From Cardiobacteriaceae bacterium (lineage in GTDB: Bacteria; Pseudomonadota; Gammaproteobacteria; Cardiobacteriales; Cardiobacteriaceae): a stretch of DNA of 48,500 nucleotides. The notes under the pieces were generated by a model that saw only the letters and a list, made by a program, of their open reading frames with translations, was not told the DNA's origin and made no database searches. Positions 28,241-38,024 of the stretch are shown here, piece after piece. The stretch is from positions 133,359-181,858 of the forward strand of contig JAUNEA010000004.1 in NCBI GenBank assembly GCA_030525785.1, written 5' to 3'. Positions within the stretch are counted from its first letter, which is position 1; every line of letters begins with the position of its first letter. Made by a program: the position numbers and the translations under genes.

Positions 28241-30685
28241 TTATCGTTTCTCTATTTTTTTACGCTTCCTAGCGGAAACTGGCGCAACTTTTTTACCCAT
28301 TTCAGCTTTTTGCTCTGATACCGCCAGTGGATTATGTTCTAACACATGCGCGAAAACTTCTTCCACATGAGAGACAGACACAATCTCCAAAGCGCTTTTT
28401 ACCTCCTCAGGAATATCACGCAAATCCTTCACATTATCCGCAGGTATCAAAACCTTTCTAATCCCACCACGCACCGCCGCCAAAAGCTTCTCTTTCAAGC
28501 CTCCAATCGCCAAAACTCGCCCACGCAAAGTAATCTCTCCTGTCATCGCCACATCGCCCCGTACAGGCAACTGTTTCAAGGCAGAAAGCAACACACTTGC
28601 CATCGCAATACCTGCACTGGGTCCATCTTTTGGGGTCGCGCCTTCGGGTAAATGCATATGAATATCGTATTGCTGAAAGGAAAAATCAGGGTCACGAACG
28701 CTCAAATAATGGCGAACCACCGATAAAGCCGTTTGAATCGATTCTTTCATCACATCGCCCAATTGCCCTGTATGCGTGAGTTTGCCTGTGCCTGAAAAGG
28801 TTGTGGTTTCGATAGAAAGCAACTCACCCCCAACAGAAGTCCAAGCTAAGCCTGTGATACAGCCGATTTTGCTTTGATGGTCATGTTCGTCACGAACATA
28901 TTTTGCCACCCCCAAATACTCCACCATATCCGCACGCTTGATACAAAGCGCTTTGCTCGCTTGTGATGCCGATTTTTTCGCTCCTTTCTTTGTTGACGCA
29001 CTGGGTCGGCTTTCCAAATGTCGTACAGCTTTACGCGCCAATTTGCCAAGCTCTCGCTCTAATTGTCGTACCCCAGCTTCACGCGTGTAATGCTCAATAA
29101 CGTGTTCAATGACTCCTTCTTCCAAACTTAGCTCATCATCTCGCAAACCATGCTCACGCATTTGTTTTGACCAGATATAGCGCTTCGCAATTTCTGCTTT
29201 TTCTCTCGCGGTGTAACCTGATACATGAATAATTTCCATACGGTCACGCAACGGCGCTGGAATATCAAGCGTGTTAGCGGTGGCGATAAACAACACATTC
29301 GACAAATCCACATCAACCTCAAAATAATGGTCATTAAATTGATGATTCTGGGCAGGGTCTAACACTTCCAACAATGCTGCTGCTGGATCGCCTCGATGGT
29401 CATGACCAATTTTGTCAATTTCATCAAGCAAAATCACAGGGTTACGACTGCCAAGCTTGCACAGTTTTTGCACAATTTTGCCAGGCAATGCGCCAATATA
29501 GGTGCGCCGATGCCCACGAATCTCCGCCTCATCATGCACACCACCCAAAGCAATGCGCTCAAAATCGCGTCCTGTAGAACGAGCAATCGATTTACCTAAG
29601 CTGGTTTTACCAACACCTGGCGGCCCCACCAAACAAATAATCGGCGCTTTGCTGCCTTGATTGCGTTTTTGCACGGCCAAATAATCCAGAATTCTGTCTT
29701 TGATTTCTTCCAAGCCATAATGGTCCTCGTCTAAAATCTGCGCCGCCTGCGCTAAATCAATACGCACTTCCTGTTGCTTTGACCACGGATAAGAAATCAG
29801 CCAATCCAAATAGCTACGAACGACTGTTGCCTCTGAAGACATCGCCTGCATTTGCTTGAGCTTGGAGAGTTCGGAAAGCGCTTTTTTCTCCACTTCTGCC
29901 GACATACCCGCCGCACGGATTTTGCTTTCCAGCTGCTCCATCTCATTTTGTTGCTCATCATCACCATGAAGTTCGCGCAAAATGGCCTTCATCTGCTCAT
30001 TGAGAAAATATTCATGCTGAGCTTTATCCATTTGCTTTTTCACGCGTTTCTGGATTTTTCCACGCAAACGCGTGCGCTCCAATTCATGCGAAAGCACCAT
30101 CAACAAATGCCGTAAGCGCTTTTCCACATTCAAAATACTCAGAAAACCCATACGATGGCGATTTTCCATATCCATATGGGTTGCAATGGTATCGATGATG
30201 CGCACCACATTTGGCTCATTCCAAAGCGCTTCAAGCAAATCCATCGCATTTTTATCATTCTCACGAAGCCATTGCCCAAACTGCTCGAGCGCCAATTTTC
30301 GCATTTCGGCAAACTCAGCCTCATCGCTCACCTTCAGAGTCTCTTTTACTTTCACCACTTGCGCCTGTGAGTACAAGCTGTTTTCATCGCTCCAAACCTT
30401 AATTTTTACCCGCTCCACGCCTTCCAAAAGCGCTTTGGCGCTGTCTTCTGCTTGCTTGTTGTACTGCAATACGCGACACAACACACCATACTCACTCACA
30501 TCGTCAAACTTCGGATCAGCAACATTGGGATCATGCTGTGGCACCACCAAAATCCATTGATCCATCAATGCGCCCGCTTCAATAGCCGCAATGGATTTCG
30601 CTCGCCCCACAAACACAGGCATCACAATATGCGGAAACACCACTGCATCTCGCAAAGGCAAAACAGGATAGGATTTTAAAGACAT
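28241..30685 (-). CDS. lon: ATP-dependent protease Lon
   Basis: Lon degrades misfolded and regulatory proteins. The 814-residue product (E. coli 784) has the N-terminal LON domain ([20 protein letters not shown]), Walker [16 protein letters not shown], Walker B in [11 protein letters not shown] and the protease domain with the catalytic Ser in [12 protein letters not shown] and Lys in [10 protein letters not shown]. Compared with E. coli there is a Lys/Ser/Ala-rich insertion near residues 560-585 ([19 protein letters not shown]) that includes a palindrome, and a basic tail ([10 protein letters not shown]). AAGGAG stands before ATG 30685. Confidence 0.98.
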   Translation of the reverse strand: MSLKSYPVLPLRDAVVFPHIVMPVFVGRAKSIAAIEAGALMDQWILVVPQHDPNVADPKFDDVSEYGVLCRVLQYNKQAEDSAKALLEGVERVKIKVWSDENSLYSQAQVVKVKETLKVSDEAEFAEMRKLALEQFGQWLRENDKNAMDLLEALWNEPNVVRIIDTIATHMDMENRHRMGFLSILNVEKRLRHLLMVLSHELERTRLRGKIQKRVKKQMDKAQHEYFLNEQMKAILRELHGDDEQQNEMEQLESKIRAAGMSAEVEKKALSELSKLKQMQAMSSEATVVRSYLDWLISYPWSKQQEVRIDLAQAAQILDEDHYGLEEIKDRILDYLAVQKRNQGSKAPIICLVGPPGVGKTSLGKSIARSTGRDFERIALGGVHDEAEIRGHRRTYIGALPGKIVQKLCKLGSRNPVILLDEIDKIGHDHRGDPAAALLEVLDPAQNHQFNDHYFEVDVDLSNVLFIATANTLDIPAPLRDRMEIIHVSGYTAREKAEIAKRYIWSKQMREHGLRDDELSLEEGVIEHVIEHYTREAGVRQLERELGKLARKAVRHLESRPSASTKKGAKKSASQASKALCIKRADMVEYLGVAKYVRDEHDHQSKIGCITGLAWTSVGGELLSIETTTFSGTGKLTHTGQLGDVMKESIQTALSVVRHYLSVRDPDFSFQQYDIHMHLPEGATPKDGPSAGIAMASVLLSALKQLPVRGDVAMTGEITLRGRVLAIGGLKEKLLAAVRGGIRKVLIPADNVKDLRDIPEEVKSALEIVSVSHVEEVFAHVLEHNPLAVSEQKAEMGKKVAPVSARKRKKIEKR

Positions 30686-30742
30686 CAAAATCTCCTTAGA
30701 AAAAGGCTGCTCTAGGCGCACAAAGCGCTTTGGTCTAAACGT

Positions 30743-30776
30743 AAAACACGCCTATTCAAGCACACTTGATAGGCGT
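30743..30776 (-). terminator. Terminator after clpX
   Basis: On the minus strand ACGCCTATCAAG, loop TGTG, CTTGAATAGGCGT (one bulged A) is followed by GTTTT. It separates clpX from lon, which therefore needs its own promoter in 30686-30745; I could not identify one clearly. Confidence 0.8.
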
Positions 30777-30797
30777 TCATTCATCAGGCTGGAAAGA

Positions 30798-32051
30798 TTA
30801 GGCAGTCAGCCATTCGGGCTTTTGTTGCTCTGTGATGCATGCCTCTGTCACACGAACACGCTTAATCTCCTGATGCTCAGGCAATTCAAACATCGTATCC
30901 AACAGCACTTGCTCCACAATCGAACGCAAACCTCGTGCGCCTGTTCTGCGCGAAAGCGCTTTGTTGGCAATAGCACGTAAAGCCTCAGGCGTAAACTCCA
31001 ATTCCACTTGTTCAAAGCCCAAAATCTTTTGGAACTGGCGAACAATGGCATTTTTTGGCTCAGTTAAAATACGCACCAACGCCTCTTCATCTAACGTATC
31101 CAACACAGCATGAATTGGCAAACGCCCCACAAATTCAGGGATTAAGCCAAATTTCACCAAATCTTCCGTTTCCACCGCTTTCAAAAGCGCTTCGTTTTCA
31201 CTATCGCCCAGCTTTTTACTGTGTACTGCTGCGCCAAAACCAATGCCGCCTTTTTCAGTACGCTTCGCCACAATGCCTTCTAAACCTGCAAAAGCACCAC
31301 CACAAATGAACAAAATATTGCTGGTATCTACATGCACCAACTCTTGATTCGGGTGTTTACGCCCACCTTTAGGTGGTACGCCTGCTATCGTTCCTTCAAT
31401 CAATTTCAAAAGAGCTTGTTGCACCCCTTCGCCTGACACATCTCGAGTAATCGAAAGGTTTTCGCTCTTTTTCGCGATTTTATCAATTTCATCAATGTAG
31501 ATGATGCCACGCTCTGCTTTTTTCGCATCAAAATCGCAGTTCATCAAAAGCTTCTGAATGATGGTTTCCACGTCCTCGCCTACATAGCCAGCCTCTGTTA
31601 AAGCCGTTGCATCAGCAATGGCAAAAGGAACATCTAGGTATTTGGCTAAGGTTTGCGCCAAAAGCGTTTTGCCTGAGCCTGTCGAGCCAATCAACAAAAT
31701 ATTGCTTTTTTGAATCTCCACGCCATCATCAGCCACCTTACTTTGATTCATACGCAAACGTTTGTAATGATTGTAAACCGCAACCGAAAGCGCTTTTTTG
31801 GCTTGCTGCTGCCCGATAATATGTTCATCTAAAAAGGCTTTGATTTGGGCTGGCGTGGGCAAAGCGCTTTGGGTTTCTGCTTCTGCTTCAACCTCGCCCT
31901 CTTTATGCAACGCCAATGCCTCGCTATCCGAGAACAGCTGCGCACACTCTTGCACGCACGCATCACAAATCTGCACATCATGCAAGCCCTGAATTAAATG
32001 TTTGGTTTCCCCCTCAGGGCGACCACAAAAAGAACAACTTTTCTTCGCCAT
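30798..32051 (-). CDS. clpX: ClpX, ATPase subunit of ClpXP protease
   Basis: ClpX recognises and unfolds substrates for ClpP. The 417-residue product has the N-terminal C4 zinc domain ([13 protein letters not shown]), Walker A GSTGSGKT, the pore loop GYVGEDVET, Walker [12 protein letters not shown] and sensor-2 region TGARGLRS. I chose ATG 32051 (MAKKSC), seven bases after GGGG; ATG 32057 is also possible. It starts about 13 bases after clpP, so both are one operon. Palindromes encode QSALP in the linker after the zinc domain and KALSV and KALSRR later. Confidence 0.98.
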   Translation of the reverse strand: MAKKSCSFCGRPEGETKHLIQGLHDVQICDACVQECAQLFSDSEALALHKEGEVEAEAETQSALPTPAQIKAFLDEHIIGQQQAKKALSVAVYNHYKRLRMNQSKVADDGVEIQKSNILLIGSTGSGKTLLAQTLAKYLDVPFAIADATALTEAGYVGEDVETIIQKLLMNCDFDAKKAERGIIYIDEIDKIAKKSENLSITRDVSGEGVQQALLKLIEGTIAGVPPKGGRKHPNQELVHVDTSNILFICGGAFAGLEGIVAKRTEKGGIGFGAAVHSKKLGDSENEALLKAVETEDLVKFGLIPEFVGRLPIHAVLDTLDEEALVRILTEPKNAIVRQFQKILGFEQVELEFTPEALRAIANKALSRRTGARGLRSIVEQVLLDTMFELPEHQEIKRVRVTEACITEQQKPEWLTA

Positions 32052-32064
32052 ACTCATGCCCCAA

Positions 32065-32685
32065 TCACACGCCTGTTGGAGAGGGACGTTTACGGTAAAC
32101 CTCATCAATCAAGCCATAGCTTTTCGCCTCATCAGCCGACATATAGTAATCACGGTCTGTATCGCGCGAAATAACCTCAAGAGGCTGACCTGTATGGTCT
32201 GCCAAAAGTCGATTGAGCTGGTCTTTCAGCTTGATGATTTCTCGCGCGTGAATCTCAATATCTGATGCCTGACCGCCCAAGCCTCCACTAATCAATGGCT
32301 GATGAATCATAATGCGACTATGTGGCAATGCAAAGCGCTTTCCTTTCGCGCCTGCTGATAATAAGAATGCTCCCATTGATGCTGCCATGCCTAAACAAAT
32401 AGTAGAAACATCAGGACGGATATAGTTCATGGTGTCAAAAATAGACATACCTGCACTAACTGAACCACCTGGCGAGTTGATATAGAGCTGAATATCCAAA
32501 TCTGGATTTTCTGCTTCTAAAAAGAGCATTTGCGCCACCACCAAATTTGCCGACATATCATTAACAGGCCCAACTAAGAAAATGACTCGTTCACGTAACA
32601 AGCGTGAGTAAATATCATAAGCTCTCTCACCACGACCAGTTTGCTCAAGTACGGTTGGAACCAAATAGCTGTTTTCAATGTTCAT
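32065..32685 (-). CDS. clpP: ClpP, proteolytic subunit
   Basis: ClpP forms the tetradecameric serine protease chamber. The 206-residue product (E. coli 207) has catalytic Ser103 in AASMGAF, His128 in MIHQP and the Asp in DTDRDYYMS. The N-terminal part before [20 protein letters not shown] is short, as for a propeptide. GGGAGA precedes the start. The substrate-handling partner clpX follows immediately. Confidence 0.99.
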   Translation of the reverse strand: MNIENSYLVPTVLEQTGRGERAYDIYSRLLRERVIFLVGPVNDMSANLVVAQMLFLEAENPDLDIQLYINSPGGSVSAGMSIFDTMNYIRPDVSTICLGMAASMGAFLLSAGAKGKRFALPHSRIMIHQPLISGGLGGQASDIEIHAREIIKLKDQLNRLLADHTGQPLEVISRDTDRDYYMSADEAKSYGLIDEVYRKRPSPTGV

Positions 32686-32748
32686 ACACTCTCCCTATGG
32701 ATTCAAAAATATGTTTTTTTAAGATGATGGATTCTGTTATCACCACCT

Positions 32749-32776
32749 TGATGGTGGCAAAGCGCTTTGTTTCAAG
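32749..32776 (-). promoter_or_regulatory. Possible sigma-32 heat-shock promoter of clpPX, palindrome in spacer
   Basis: On the minus strand CTTGAA (32771-32776) and CACCATCA (32749-32756) are 14 bases apart, close to the sigma-32 pattern CTTGAA-N13/14-CCCCATNT. The spacer is filled by the palindrome at 32759-32768. CCACC-ATCAA-GGTGG overlaps the -10 box as a short dyad. The link to heat shock is an inference from known clpP regulation. Confidence 0.5.
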
Positions 32777-32799
32777 AGTTATCCACTTTCCACCATGAC

Positions 32800-32825
32800 A
32801 AAAAGGGCAGCCATCACGCTGCCCT
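32800..32825 (-). terminator. Terminator after tig
   Basis: On the minus strand AGGGCAGC, loop GTGATG, GCTGCCCT is followed by TTTT. It separates tig from clpP. Confidence 0.92.
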
Positions 32826-32853
32826 GATTCATCACGCGGTAATCGTGTCAGAT

Positions 32854-34176
32854 TTAGCGTGGCAATTGGTTGTTGATTTGCATCACTTCTTGGAAGGTTT
32901 TCGCTTCATAGCTGATGTTGGCTGCATCGCACAAGCTATCAATCAATTGCTCTTCCAAAACTGCTGAAGCTAAACTGTTACGCGCGTTTTGATCTTTACG
33001 ATACCAAGCTTTTACTTCTTCTGGCTTCTCGTAAGTTGAAGCGATGGTATTCAAACGCTCTTCCACACGCGCAGCATCTAACTGAATATTGCGCTCAGCA
33101 AAGAGTTTACCCAACAACAAGCTTAACAAAACATGACGGCGTGCTTGCTCACCAAAAATAGTTTGCGCCAATTGTTTACGTTGCTCAGCATCAGGAATTT
33201 GTTTTTCCAAATTGATGTTTTTCGCCATACGCTCAACTTCATAAGCCACTTGGCTATTAGGAATGGCTTGTTCTGAGTTCGCTGCAACTAAGGCATCAAA
33301 CAAACGTTCACGCTTGATACGGCGCTCTGCATTGCCCAACTCGCGCACCATATTGTCACGAATCGCTTTCTTGAAGGCTTCCAAATCACCGCCTGCAATA
33401 CCAAAGCGCTTTGCAAACTCGTTGTTGATTTCAGGCAATTGTAAACGCTCAACTTTCTTCACTTGCGCTGTGAATTCTGTTTTCTTACCTGCCAAGTTCT
33501 CTGCATGATATTGCTCAGGGAAATTAACCTCGAAAACTTTTTCCTCGCCTGCTTTTACGCCACGCAAGCCATTTTCAAAATCTGGCAACATTTGACCTGC
33601 ACCAATCACCACAGGCACATCATTACCTGAACCGCCTTCAAAAGCCTCACCATTCAAACGACCTACGAAATCAATGGTTACACGGTCATTGCTGTCGGCT
33701 GCATGATTGGCATCAACGATATACTGACCTTGCTGACGTTGTAATGTTTTCAACATTTCCTCAACATCAGCATCTGTGATTTCTGTTTGGGTTAAAGTTA
33801 GTGCCAATCCATCTAAGCCTTTAACCACAACCTCTGGCACAATTTCAAAAGTTGCTGCAAATTTCAGATTTTCACCTTCTTTTACACCAGAGAATAGCTC
33901 AATCTCAGGTGCTGCGGCTGGAGTATGTTGACCTTCTACCAATGCTTTACGGTAGCTTTCATCAATCAAATCCCCCAAAGCACGTTGGCGAATTTCAGCA
34001 CCAAATTTTTGCTTCAAAATCTCAGGTGGCACTTTTCCTTTACGAAAACCCGCGACACGGATAGAAGGACGCTCTGCTCGTAAGCGCTTTTCAACTCCTT
34101 GCTCAACTTCTTGAGCAGGCACTTCAATGGTTAATTTGCGTACTAAGCCTTCTAAGGTTTCAAACGTTGTTTGCAT
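32854..34176 (-). CDS. tig: Trigger factor
   Basis: Trigger factor is the ribosome-bound chaperone with prolyl isomerase activity. The 440-residue product (E. coli 432) has the ribosome-binding signature GFRKGKVP near residue 43, the FKBP-like domain (RVTIDFVGRLNGEAFEGGSG near residue 165) and the C-terminal chaperone arms. Start and length match the family. The tig-clpP-clpX-lon-hupB order is conserved in gammaproteobacteria. The palindrome encodes AKRFG once. Confidence 0.98.
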   Translation of the reverse strand: MQTTFETLEGLVRKLTIEVPAQEVEQGVEKRLRAERPSIRVAGFRKGKVPPEILKQKFGAEIRQRALGDLIDESYRKALVEGQHTPAAAPEIELFSGVKEGENLKFAATFEIVPEVVVKGLDGLALTLTQTEITDADVEEMLKTLQRQQGQYIVDANHAADSNDRVTIDFVGRLNGEAFEGGSGNDVPVVIGAGQMLPDFENGLRGVKAGEEKVFEVNFPEQYHAENLAGKKTEFTAQVKKVERLQLPEINNEFAKRFGIAGGDLEAFKKAIRDNMVRELGNAERRIKRERLFDALVAANSEQAIPNSQVAYEVERMAKNINLEKQIPDAEQRKQLAQTIFGEQARRHVLLSLLLGKLFAERNIQLDAARVEERLNTIASTYEKPEEVKAWYRKDQNARNSLASAVLEEQLIDSLCDAANISYEAKTFQEVMQINNQLPR

Positions 34177-34221
34177 AGTGTCCTCTAATTTAATTTCACG
34201 AAGCCCATTGAGGCTCCAAAC

Positions 34222-34242
34222 AAAAAAAGCGCCAATGGCGCT
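34222..34242 (-). terminator. Terminator after tRNA-Leu
   Basis: On the minus strand AGCGCC, loop ATT, GGCGCT is followed by a run of seven T (34222-34228). It ends the tRNA transcript before tig. Confidence 0.92.
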
Positions 34243-34249
34243 ATATTTA

Positions 34250-34334
34250 TGGTGCGAAAGGAGAGACTCGAACTCTCACAGGATACCCCGCTGGAACCTA
34301 AATCCAGTGCGTCTACCAATTCCGCCACTCTCGC
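34250..34334 (-). tRNA. tRNA-Leu (anticodon UAG)
   Basis: An 85-nt minus-strand tRNA begins GCGAGAGTGGCGGAATTGGT and ends with an encoded CCA. The acceptor pairs GCGAGAG with CTTTCGC (one G-U pair). The anticodon stem CTGGA/TCCAG holds the loop TTTAGGT, with anticodon TAG reading CUA/CUG-type leucine codons. The long variable arm (CGGGGTATCCTG) is typical of class II tRNA-Leu, and GTTCGAGTC forms the T-loop. It is flanked by its own promoter and terminator. Confidence 0.97.
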
Positions 34335-34349
34335 CTTAAGTTAAGGATT

Positions 34350-34378
34350 ATTAAAACACAGCGCCATTTACTTTTCAA
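34350..34378 (-). promoter_or_regulatory. Promoter of tRNA-Leu
   Basis: On the minus strand TTGAAA (34373-34378) and TTTAAT (34350-34355) are 17 bases apart; the start would be near 34343, nine bases before the tRNA. A palindrome at 34391-34400 lies at the upstream-element position. Confidence 0.75.
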
Positions 34379-34422
34379 GCCTACCGACCGAAAGCGCTTT
34401 TCCCCATCAACTTTCCAAAACC

Positions 34423-34860
34423 TCATTCTTGGCGGTAGTGAACTGCCCAAAAGCGTTGCAAAGCATTAGGCTCAATATAGGGGCGAATGGCTCGTGTTTC
34501 CAACACATAACGCGTAGGCTTCTGGCTGGGATAATGCAGACAAGGCATTTGATAACAAGGTTTCGCCTCTAAAACAGCATGCACCAAATGAAAACGCGTA
34601 TCGTAAAAACGCATCTGCAGCGGAATCATCGTGTTCTTCATCCAAAAAGAAACCTCTTCCTCCTTCTCAAAAACAAACAACATTCCTTGAAAAGGCAATA
34701 AATAAGGTCGGAACATCAATCCCCTAGCTCGTTCCTCTGGCGTTTTAGCAACTTTCGCCCATACATAAACCGTCCCATCAGATAACACAATCTCATCAGC
34801 CCAGCTCGGCATCAAAGCGCTTTGTAGACACAACCCCAAACCCAACAACCATTTTCTCAT
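34423..34860 (-). CDS. Secreted DUF192 family protein
   Basis: The 145-residue product has a signal peptide (MRKWLLGLGLCLQSALMPSW, cleavage after SWA) and a DUF192 domain of unknown function: VWAKVAKTPEERARGLMFRP, FVFEKEEEVSFWMKNTMIPL and the later VLEAKPC. The W-M-K-N-T block is the family signature. I chose ATG 34860, which follows GGGAGGG; an upstream in-frame ATG at 35016 would overlap ptsI. The palindrome at 34814 encodes QSAL inside the signal peptide. Two cysteines (KPCYQMPC) could form a disulfide. Confidence 0.88.
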   Translation of the reverse strand: MRKWLLGLGLCLQSALMPSWADEIVLSDGTVYVWAKVAKTPEERARGLMFRPYLLPFQGMLFVFEKEEEVSFWMKNTMIPLQMRFYDTRFHLVHAVLEAKPCYQMPCLHYPSQKPTRYVLETRAIRPYIEPNALQRFWAVHYRQE

Positions 34861-34880
34861 AAGATAACCCTCCCAAAATT

Positions 34881-34915
34881 CAAAGCGCTTTGAGCCAATG
34901 ACCCAAAGCGCTTTG
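34881..34915. repeat. Palindrome doublet between ptsI and the DUF192 gene
   Basis: Copies at 34882 and 34905 are 23 bases apart and can form a 12-bp stem with an 11-base loop, just after the ptsI stop. Confidence 0.85.
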
Positions 34916-34931
34916 TTACCATCATTGAAAC

Positions 34932-36653
34932 TTAAGCTTGAGCTTCTACGCCCAACAACTGACGCACCGCCGCCGCATCGTTTAAGGTAATGGCTTGTTC
35001 CAACAAAGCACGGCATTCACGATAATCCACTTGGCTGATGTGATATTTCACCGCTGGCAATTGCTTCCCTGAAATTGAGATTTCATCAAAGCCCATGCCT
35101 ACCAAAAGCTTCACCGCCTCCAATTGTCCACCCATTTCGCCACAAATACCCACTTCAATGCCTGCTTGATGCGCAGCATCGCAAGTCATCTTCATCAAAC
35201 GCAACACAGCAGGGTGTAAGCTATCGTAAAGATGGCTGATTTTGGTATTACCACGATCGGTTGCAAGGGTATATTGGGTTAAGTCATTGGTGCCAATGCT
35301 GAAGAAATCAGCAACTTTTGCCAACTGTTCTGCAATCAAAGCGCTTGCTGGCGTTTCCACCATAATACCCACTTTCAAATGAGGATTATGGTTCCGCCCT
35401 TCTTCATCAAGCTTAATAGCCTGCAAACGAATTTGCTCTTTCACCCAAAGCAATTCCTCGACATTCACAATCATCGGAATCATCACCCACAAATCGCCAT
35501 AAGCTGCCGCACGAATCGCAGCGCGAATTTGAGCACAGAAAATCTCATACTCTTCTGAATACATACGAATGCCACGCCAGCCCAAGAAAGGATTCTCTTC
35601 TTTGGGGAATTGAATATACGACAAAGGTTTATCACCACCAATGTCCAACAGGCGCAAAATCACCGTTTTACCTTTCAAATGCTCAACCACTTGGCGATAA
35701 ATTTTGTATTGTTCATCTTCGCTAGGCGCATGGCTTGCTTCCATAAACAAAAACTCACTACGGAACAAGCCAATGCCATCACTGCCGTTGGCTTCAATTA
35801 AGTGCAAATCATTCGGTGAGCCAATGTTTGAGTAGAGTTTAAAATGGCGACCATCTTTGGTCAGCGCTGGCTTACCATAAAGCTTGGCAAATTCTGCTTT
35901 CTCTGCCAATTTTCGCTGATGTTTTTCTTGATAACGCGCAGCCTCTTCATCGCTAGGATTCACCACCAAACGCCCACTATCGCCATCAATAATCACTTTT
36001 TCACCACTTTTTACCACCGAAAGCGCTTTGGGCAATCCCATCACTGCTGGCATACCTAAATTACGCGCCAAAATTGCAACATGGCTGGTTAAACCACCAT
36101 GCTCCAACACAAAGCCGCGCACTTTTTCTGGGTCAAGCTGGGCGGTTTCTGAGGGGGTTAAATCATGGGCAAAAATGATGGAATCTTGTGGCACACTGGC
36201 TAAAGAAGCAAACGGTAATCCATTAAGCGCCAACAGCAAATTGTTCTGCAAATCCAAAAACTCCGCCGCCCGCTCGCGCATATATTCATCATCTAAACTG
36301 CGCATGGTTTCCGCTACTTGGTCTAAATAAAGCTTCACGGCGTTGGTCGCTGTTTTACGCTCATCTTGAATCAAGCTTTTGATGTCATTTTCTAACTCTT
36401 CATCACTCAACAATTCGCGATGGCTCTCAAAAATAGCCGCCTCATGCTCACCTTGCTTTTCCAAAACTCGGTTATAAAGCGCTTCTAAATGGGCATCAAC
36501 TCGGCTACGCGCCTGATAAAAAGCTTCTATTTGCATAGCAATTTCATCATCACCAATGGTACGCGTATCGATGTTGGCAGCTTGGGGAGCAAAAATCCAA
36601 GCCTGACCTGTGGCAATACCAGCCGATGCACCAAGTCCTTTGTGTGTCACCAT
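34932..36653 (-). CDS. ptsI: PTS enzyme I
   Basis: Enzyme I transfers phosphate from phosphoenolpyruvate to HPr. The 573-residue product (E. coli 575) has the phosphorylated His191 in HGGLTSHVAILARNLGMPA, the signature DGIGLFRSEFLFM and the PEP-site segment FFSIGTNDLTQYTLATDR, with the catalytic Cys in GICGEMGG. GAGGAGG precedes ATG 36653. No crr gene follows. In this window it would energise UlaC-UlaAB. Only two palindrome-type sites lie inside (KALSV at 36020 and a core near 35340). Confidence 0.98.
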   Translation of the reverse strand: MVTHKGLGASAGIATGQAWIFAPQAANIDTRTIGDDEIAMQIEAFYQARSRVDAHLEALYNRVLEKQGEHEAAIFESHRELLSDEELENDIKSLIQDERKTATNAVKLYLDQVAETMRSLDDEYMRERAAEFLDLQNNLLLALNGLPFASLASVPQDSIIFAHDLTPSETAQLDPEKVRGFVLEHGGLTSHVAILARNLGMPAVMGLPKALSVVKSGEKVIIDGDSGRLVVNPSDEEAARYQEKHQRKLAEKAEFAKLYGKPALTKDGRHFKLYSNIGSPNDLHLIEANGSDGIGLFRSEFLFMEASHAPSEDEQYKIYRQVVEHLKGKTVILRLLDIGGDKPLSYIQFPKEENPFLGWRGIRMYSEEYEIFCAQIRAAIRAAAYGDLWVMIPMIVNVEELLWVKEQIRLQAIKLDEEGRNHNPHLKVGIMVETPASALIAEQLAKVADFFSIGTNDLTQYTLATDRGNTKISHLYDSLHPAVLRLMKMTCDAAHQAGIEVGICGEMGGQLEAVKLLVGMGFDEISISGKQLPAVKYHISQVDYRECRALLEQAITLNDAAAVRQLLGVEAQA

Positions 36654-36713
36654 AAATTCCTCCTCGAAAGTTCAAATCTTCAAAGCGCTTTGTGTCTCAA
36701 AACGCCCTAAAAA

Positions 36714-36740
36714 AGAAAATGCCACCGAAGTGGCTGTTTT
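36714..36740 (-). terminator. Stem-loop between ptsH and ptsI
   Basis: On the minus strand GCCAC, tetraloop TTCG, GTGGC is flanked by GAAAA and TTTTC and followed by a T-run. It may attenuate or process the ptsHI message so that HPr outweighs enzyme I. Confidence 0.65.
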
Positions 36741-36746
36741 CTTTCT

Positions 36747-37007
36747 TTATTCTACCAAATTCTCCATATACTCAACCAAAGCTGCTAAGGCTGCATCTTC
36801 ATCAACACCATTGGCAACCAAGACCACTTCATCATGCTGAGACAAACCAGCCTGCATCAATTTCAACAATGATTTGCCGTTATAAACCTGTTCACCTTTT
36901 TCCAAAAAGATTTCACTTTCAAACGTTTTCGCCAATTGCACAAAATCTTTGCCTGGTCGAGCGTGCAAACCTGATGGGTTTTTGATGGTTACACTTTGCT
37001 TTTTCAT
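36747..37007 (-). CDS. ptsH: Phosphocarrier protein HPr
   Basis: HPr relays phosphate from enzyme I to IIA proteins such as UlaC. The 86-residue product has His15 in GLHARP and Ser46 in NGKSLLKL, plus VEYMENLVE at the C-terminus. I chose ATG 37007, which follows AAGGA; the in-frame TTG at 37016 is less likely. ptsI follows after a 93-base gap with a stem-loop and one palindrome. Confidence 0.98.
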   Translation of the reverse strand: MKKQSVTIKNPSGLHARPGKDFVQLAKTFESEIFLEKGEQVYNGKSLLKLMQAGLSQHDEVVLVANGVDEDAALAALVEYMENLVE

Positions 37008-37098
37008 ACGAGTCAATCCTTAAAAAATGATGCTAAAGTCTTCAAACTGGTTGATGATTTGCCCATAAACATACCCCCAACCAAACCGATAAAGCCTG

Positions 37099-37104
37099 AT
37101 TATA
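37099..37104 (-). promoter_or_regulatory. Candidate -10 box of ptsHI
   Basis: A perfect TATAAT lies on the minus strand about 92 bases before ptsH. The -35 region is weak. The gap 37008-37202 also holds a palindrome (37154-37163) and must carry the lgt promoter, which I could not place. Confidence 0.5.
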
Positions 37105-37202
37105 CACAAAACCACCTTATCTCTTCATAGCCCCAAAGCCCCAAAAACACCCCAAAGCGCTTTGTGCTAAACTGGCAACTTTTCATCTATCCAGCCAAGA
37201 CT

Positions 37203-38024
37203 ATGCTTATCTTTCCTGACATCAGCCCTAATATCATTGAATTCACGCTCCCCATCATCAATCGCCAGCTTAGTATCAGCTGGTATGGCTTGATGTATGT
37301 GCTAGGATTTATGGGGTTTTACTGGGGTTCTTTACTGCGAGCCAAGCGCTTTGGCTGGAGTGAAACCGAAATCAGCGATTATTTGAATTACATCATCATG
37401 GGCGTAATACTAGGCGGAAGAATTGGCTACTGCGTTTTCCCTTATGGTTTTGCCAAATGGCAACAAGATTGGACATACATTTTCCGCATTTGGGAAGGCG
37501 GTATGTCTTTTCATGGAGGCTTATTAGGCGTTATCGTAGCAACGGCTCTCTTTGCGCGTTCACGACAAAAGCACTTTTTAGCCGTTTGTGATTTTGTCGC
37601 CATGACAGCGGCTATTGGCTTAGGCACTGGTCGTATCGGCAACTTCATCAATGGCGAGCTTTGGGGGCGGGTAACCGATGTTCCTTGGGGCATGGTTTTC
37701 CCCACAGGAGGTCATCTACCACGACACCCCAGCCAGCTTTATGAAGCCTTGTTGGAGGGATTGGTGTTGTTTGTGGTGATGTGGATTTACACCCAAAAAG
37801 AACGACCACTTGGTAAGCCCAGCGGATTGTTCATCATGCTTTATGGCATTTTCCGTATTTTTGTCGAATTCTTCCGCGAGCCTGATGCCCATCTGAATTA
37901 CTATCTCAACACCAACTGGCTCACTATGGGGCAGATTTTATCTGTACCAATGGTCATACTGGGTATTTATCTATGGCTCAGACCCTCATCTCTCCCTCAA
38001 AGCGCTTTGACTAAGGAGTCTTGA
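37203..38024 (+). CDS. lgt: Prolipoprotein diacylglyceryl transferase
   Basis: Lgt attaches diacylglycerol to the lipobox cysteine of prolipoproteins, such as those at 661, 4834, 41273 and 48275. The 273-residue product is an inner-membrane protein with about seven segments. It has the Lgt signature [14 protein letters not shown] near residue 140 and the early [13 protein letters not shown] chose ATG 37203; an in-frame GTG at 37164 abuts a palindrome and lacks a ribosome site. The stop overlaps the thyA start (TGATG). The C-terminus PQSALTKES comes from a palindrome. Confidence 0.95.
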   Translation: MLIFPDISPNIIEFTLPIINRQLSISWYGLMYVLGFMGFYWGSLLRAKRFGWSETEISDYLNYIIMGVILGGRIGYCVFPYGFAKWQQDWTYIFRIWEGGMSFHGGLLGVIVATALFARSRQKHFLAVCDFVAMTAAIGLGTGRIGNFINGELWGRVTDVPWGMVFPTGGHLPRHPSQLYEALLEGLVLFVVMWIYTQKERPLGKPSGLFIMLYGIFRIFVEFFREPDAHLNYYLNTNWLTMGQILSVPMVILGIYLWLRPSSLPQSALTKES

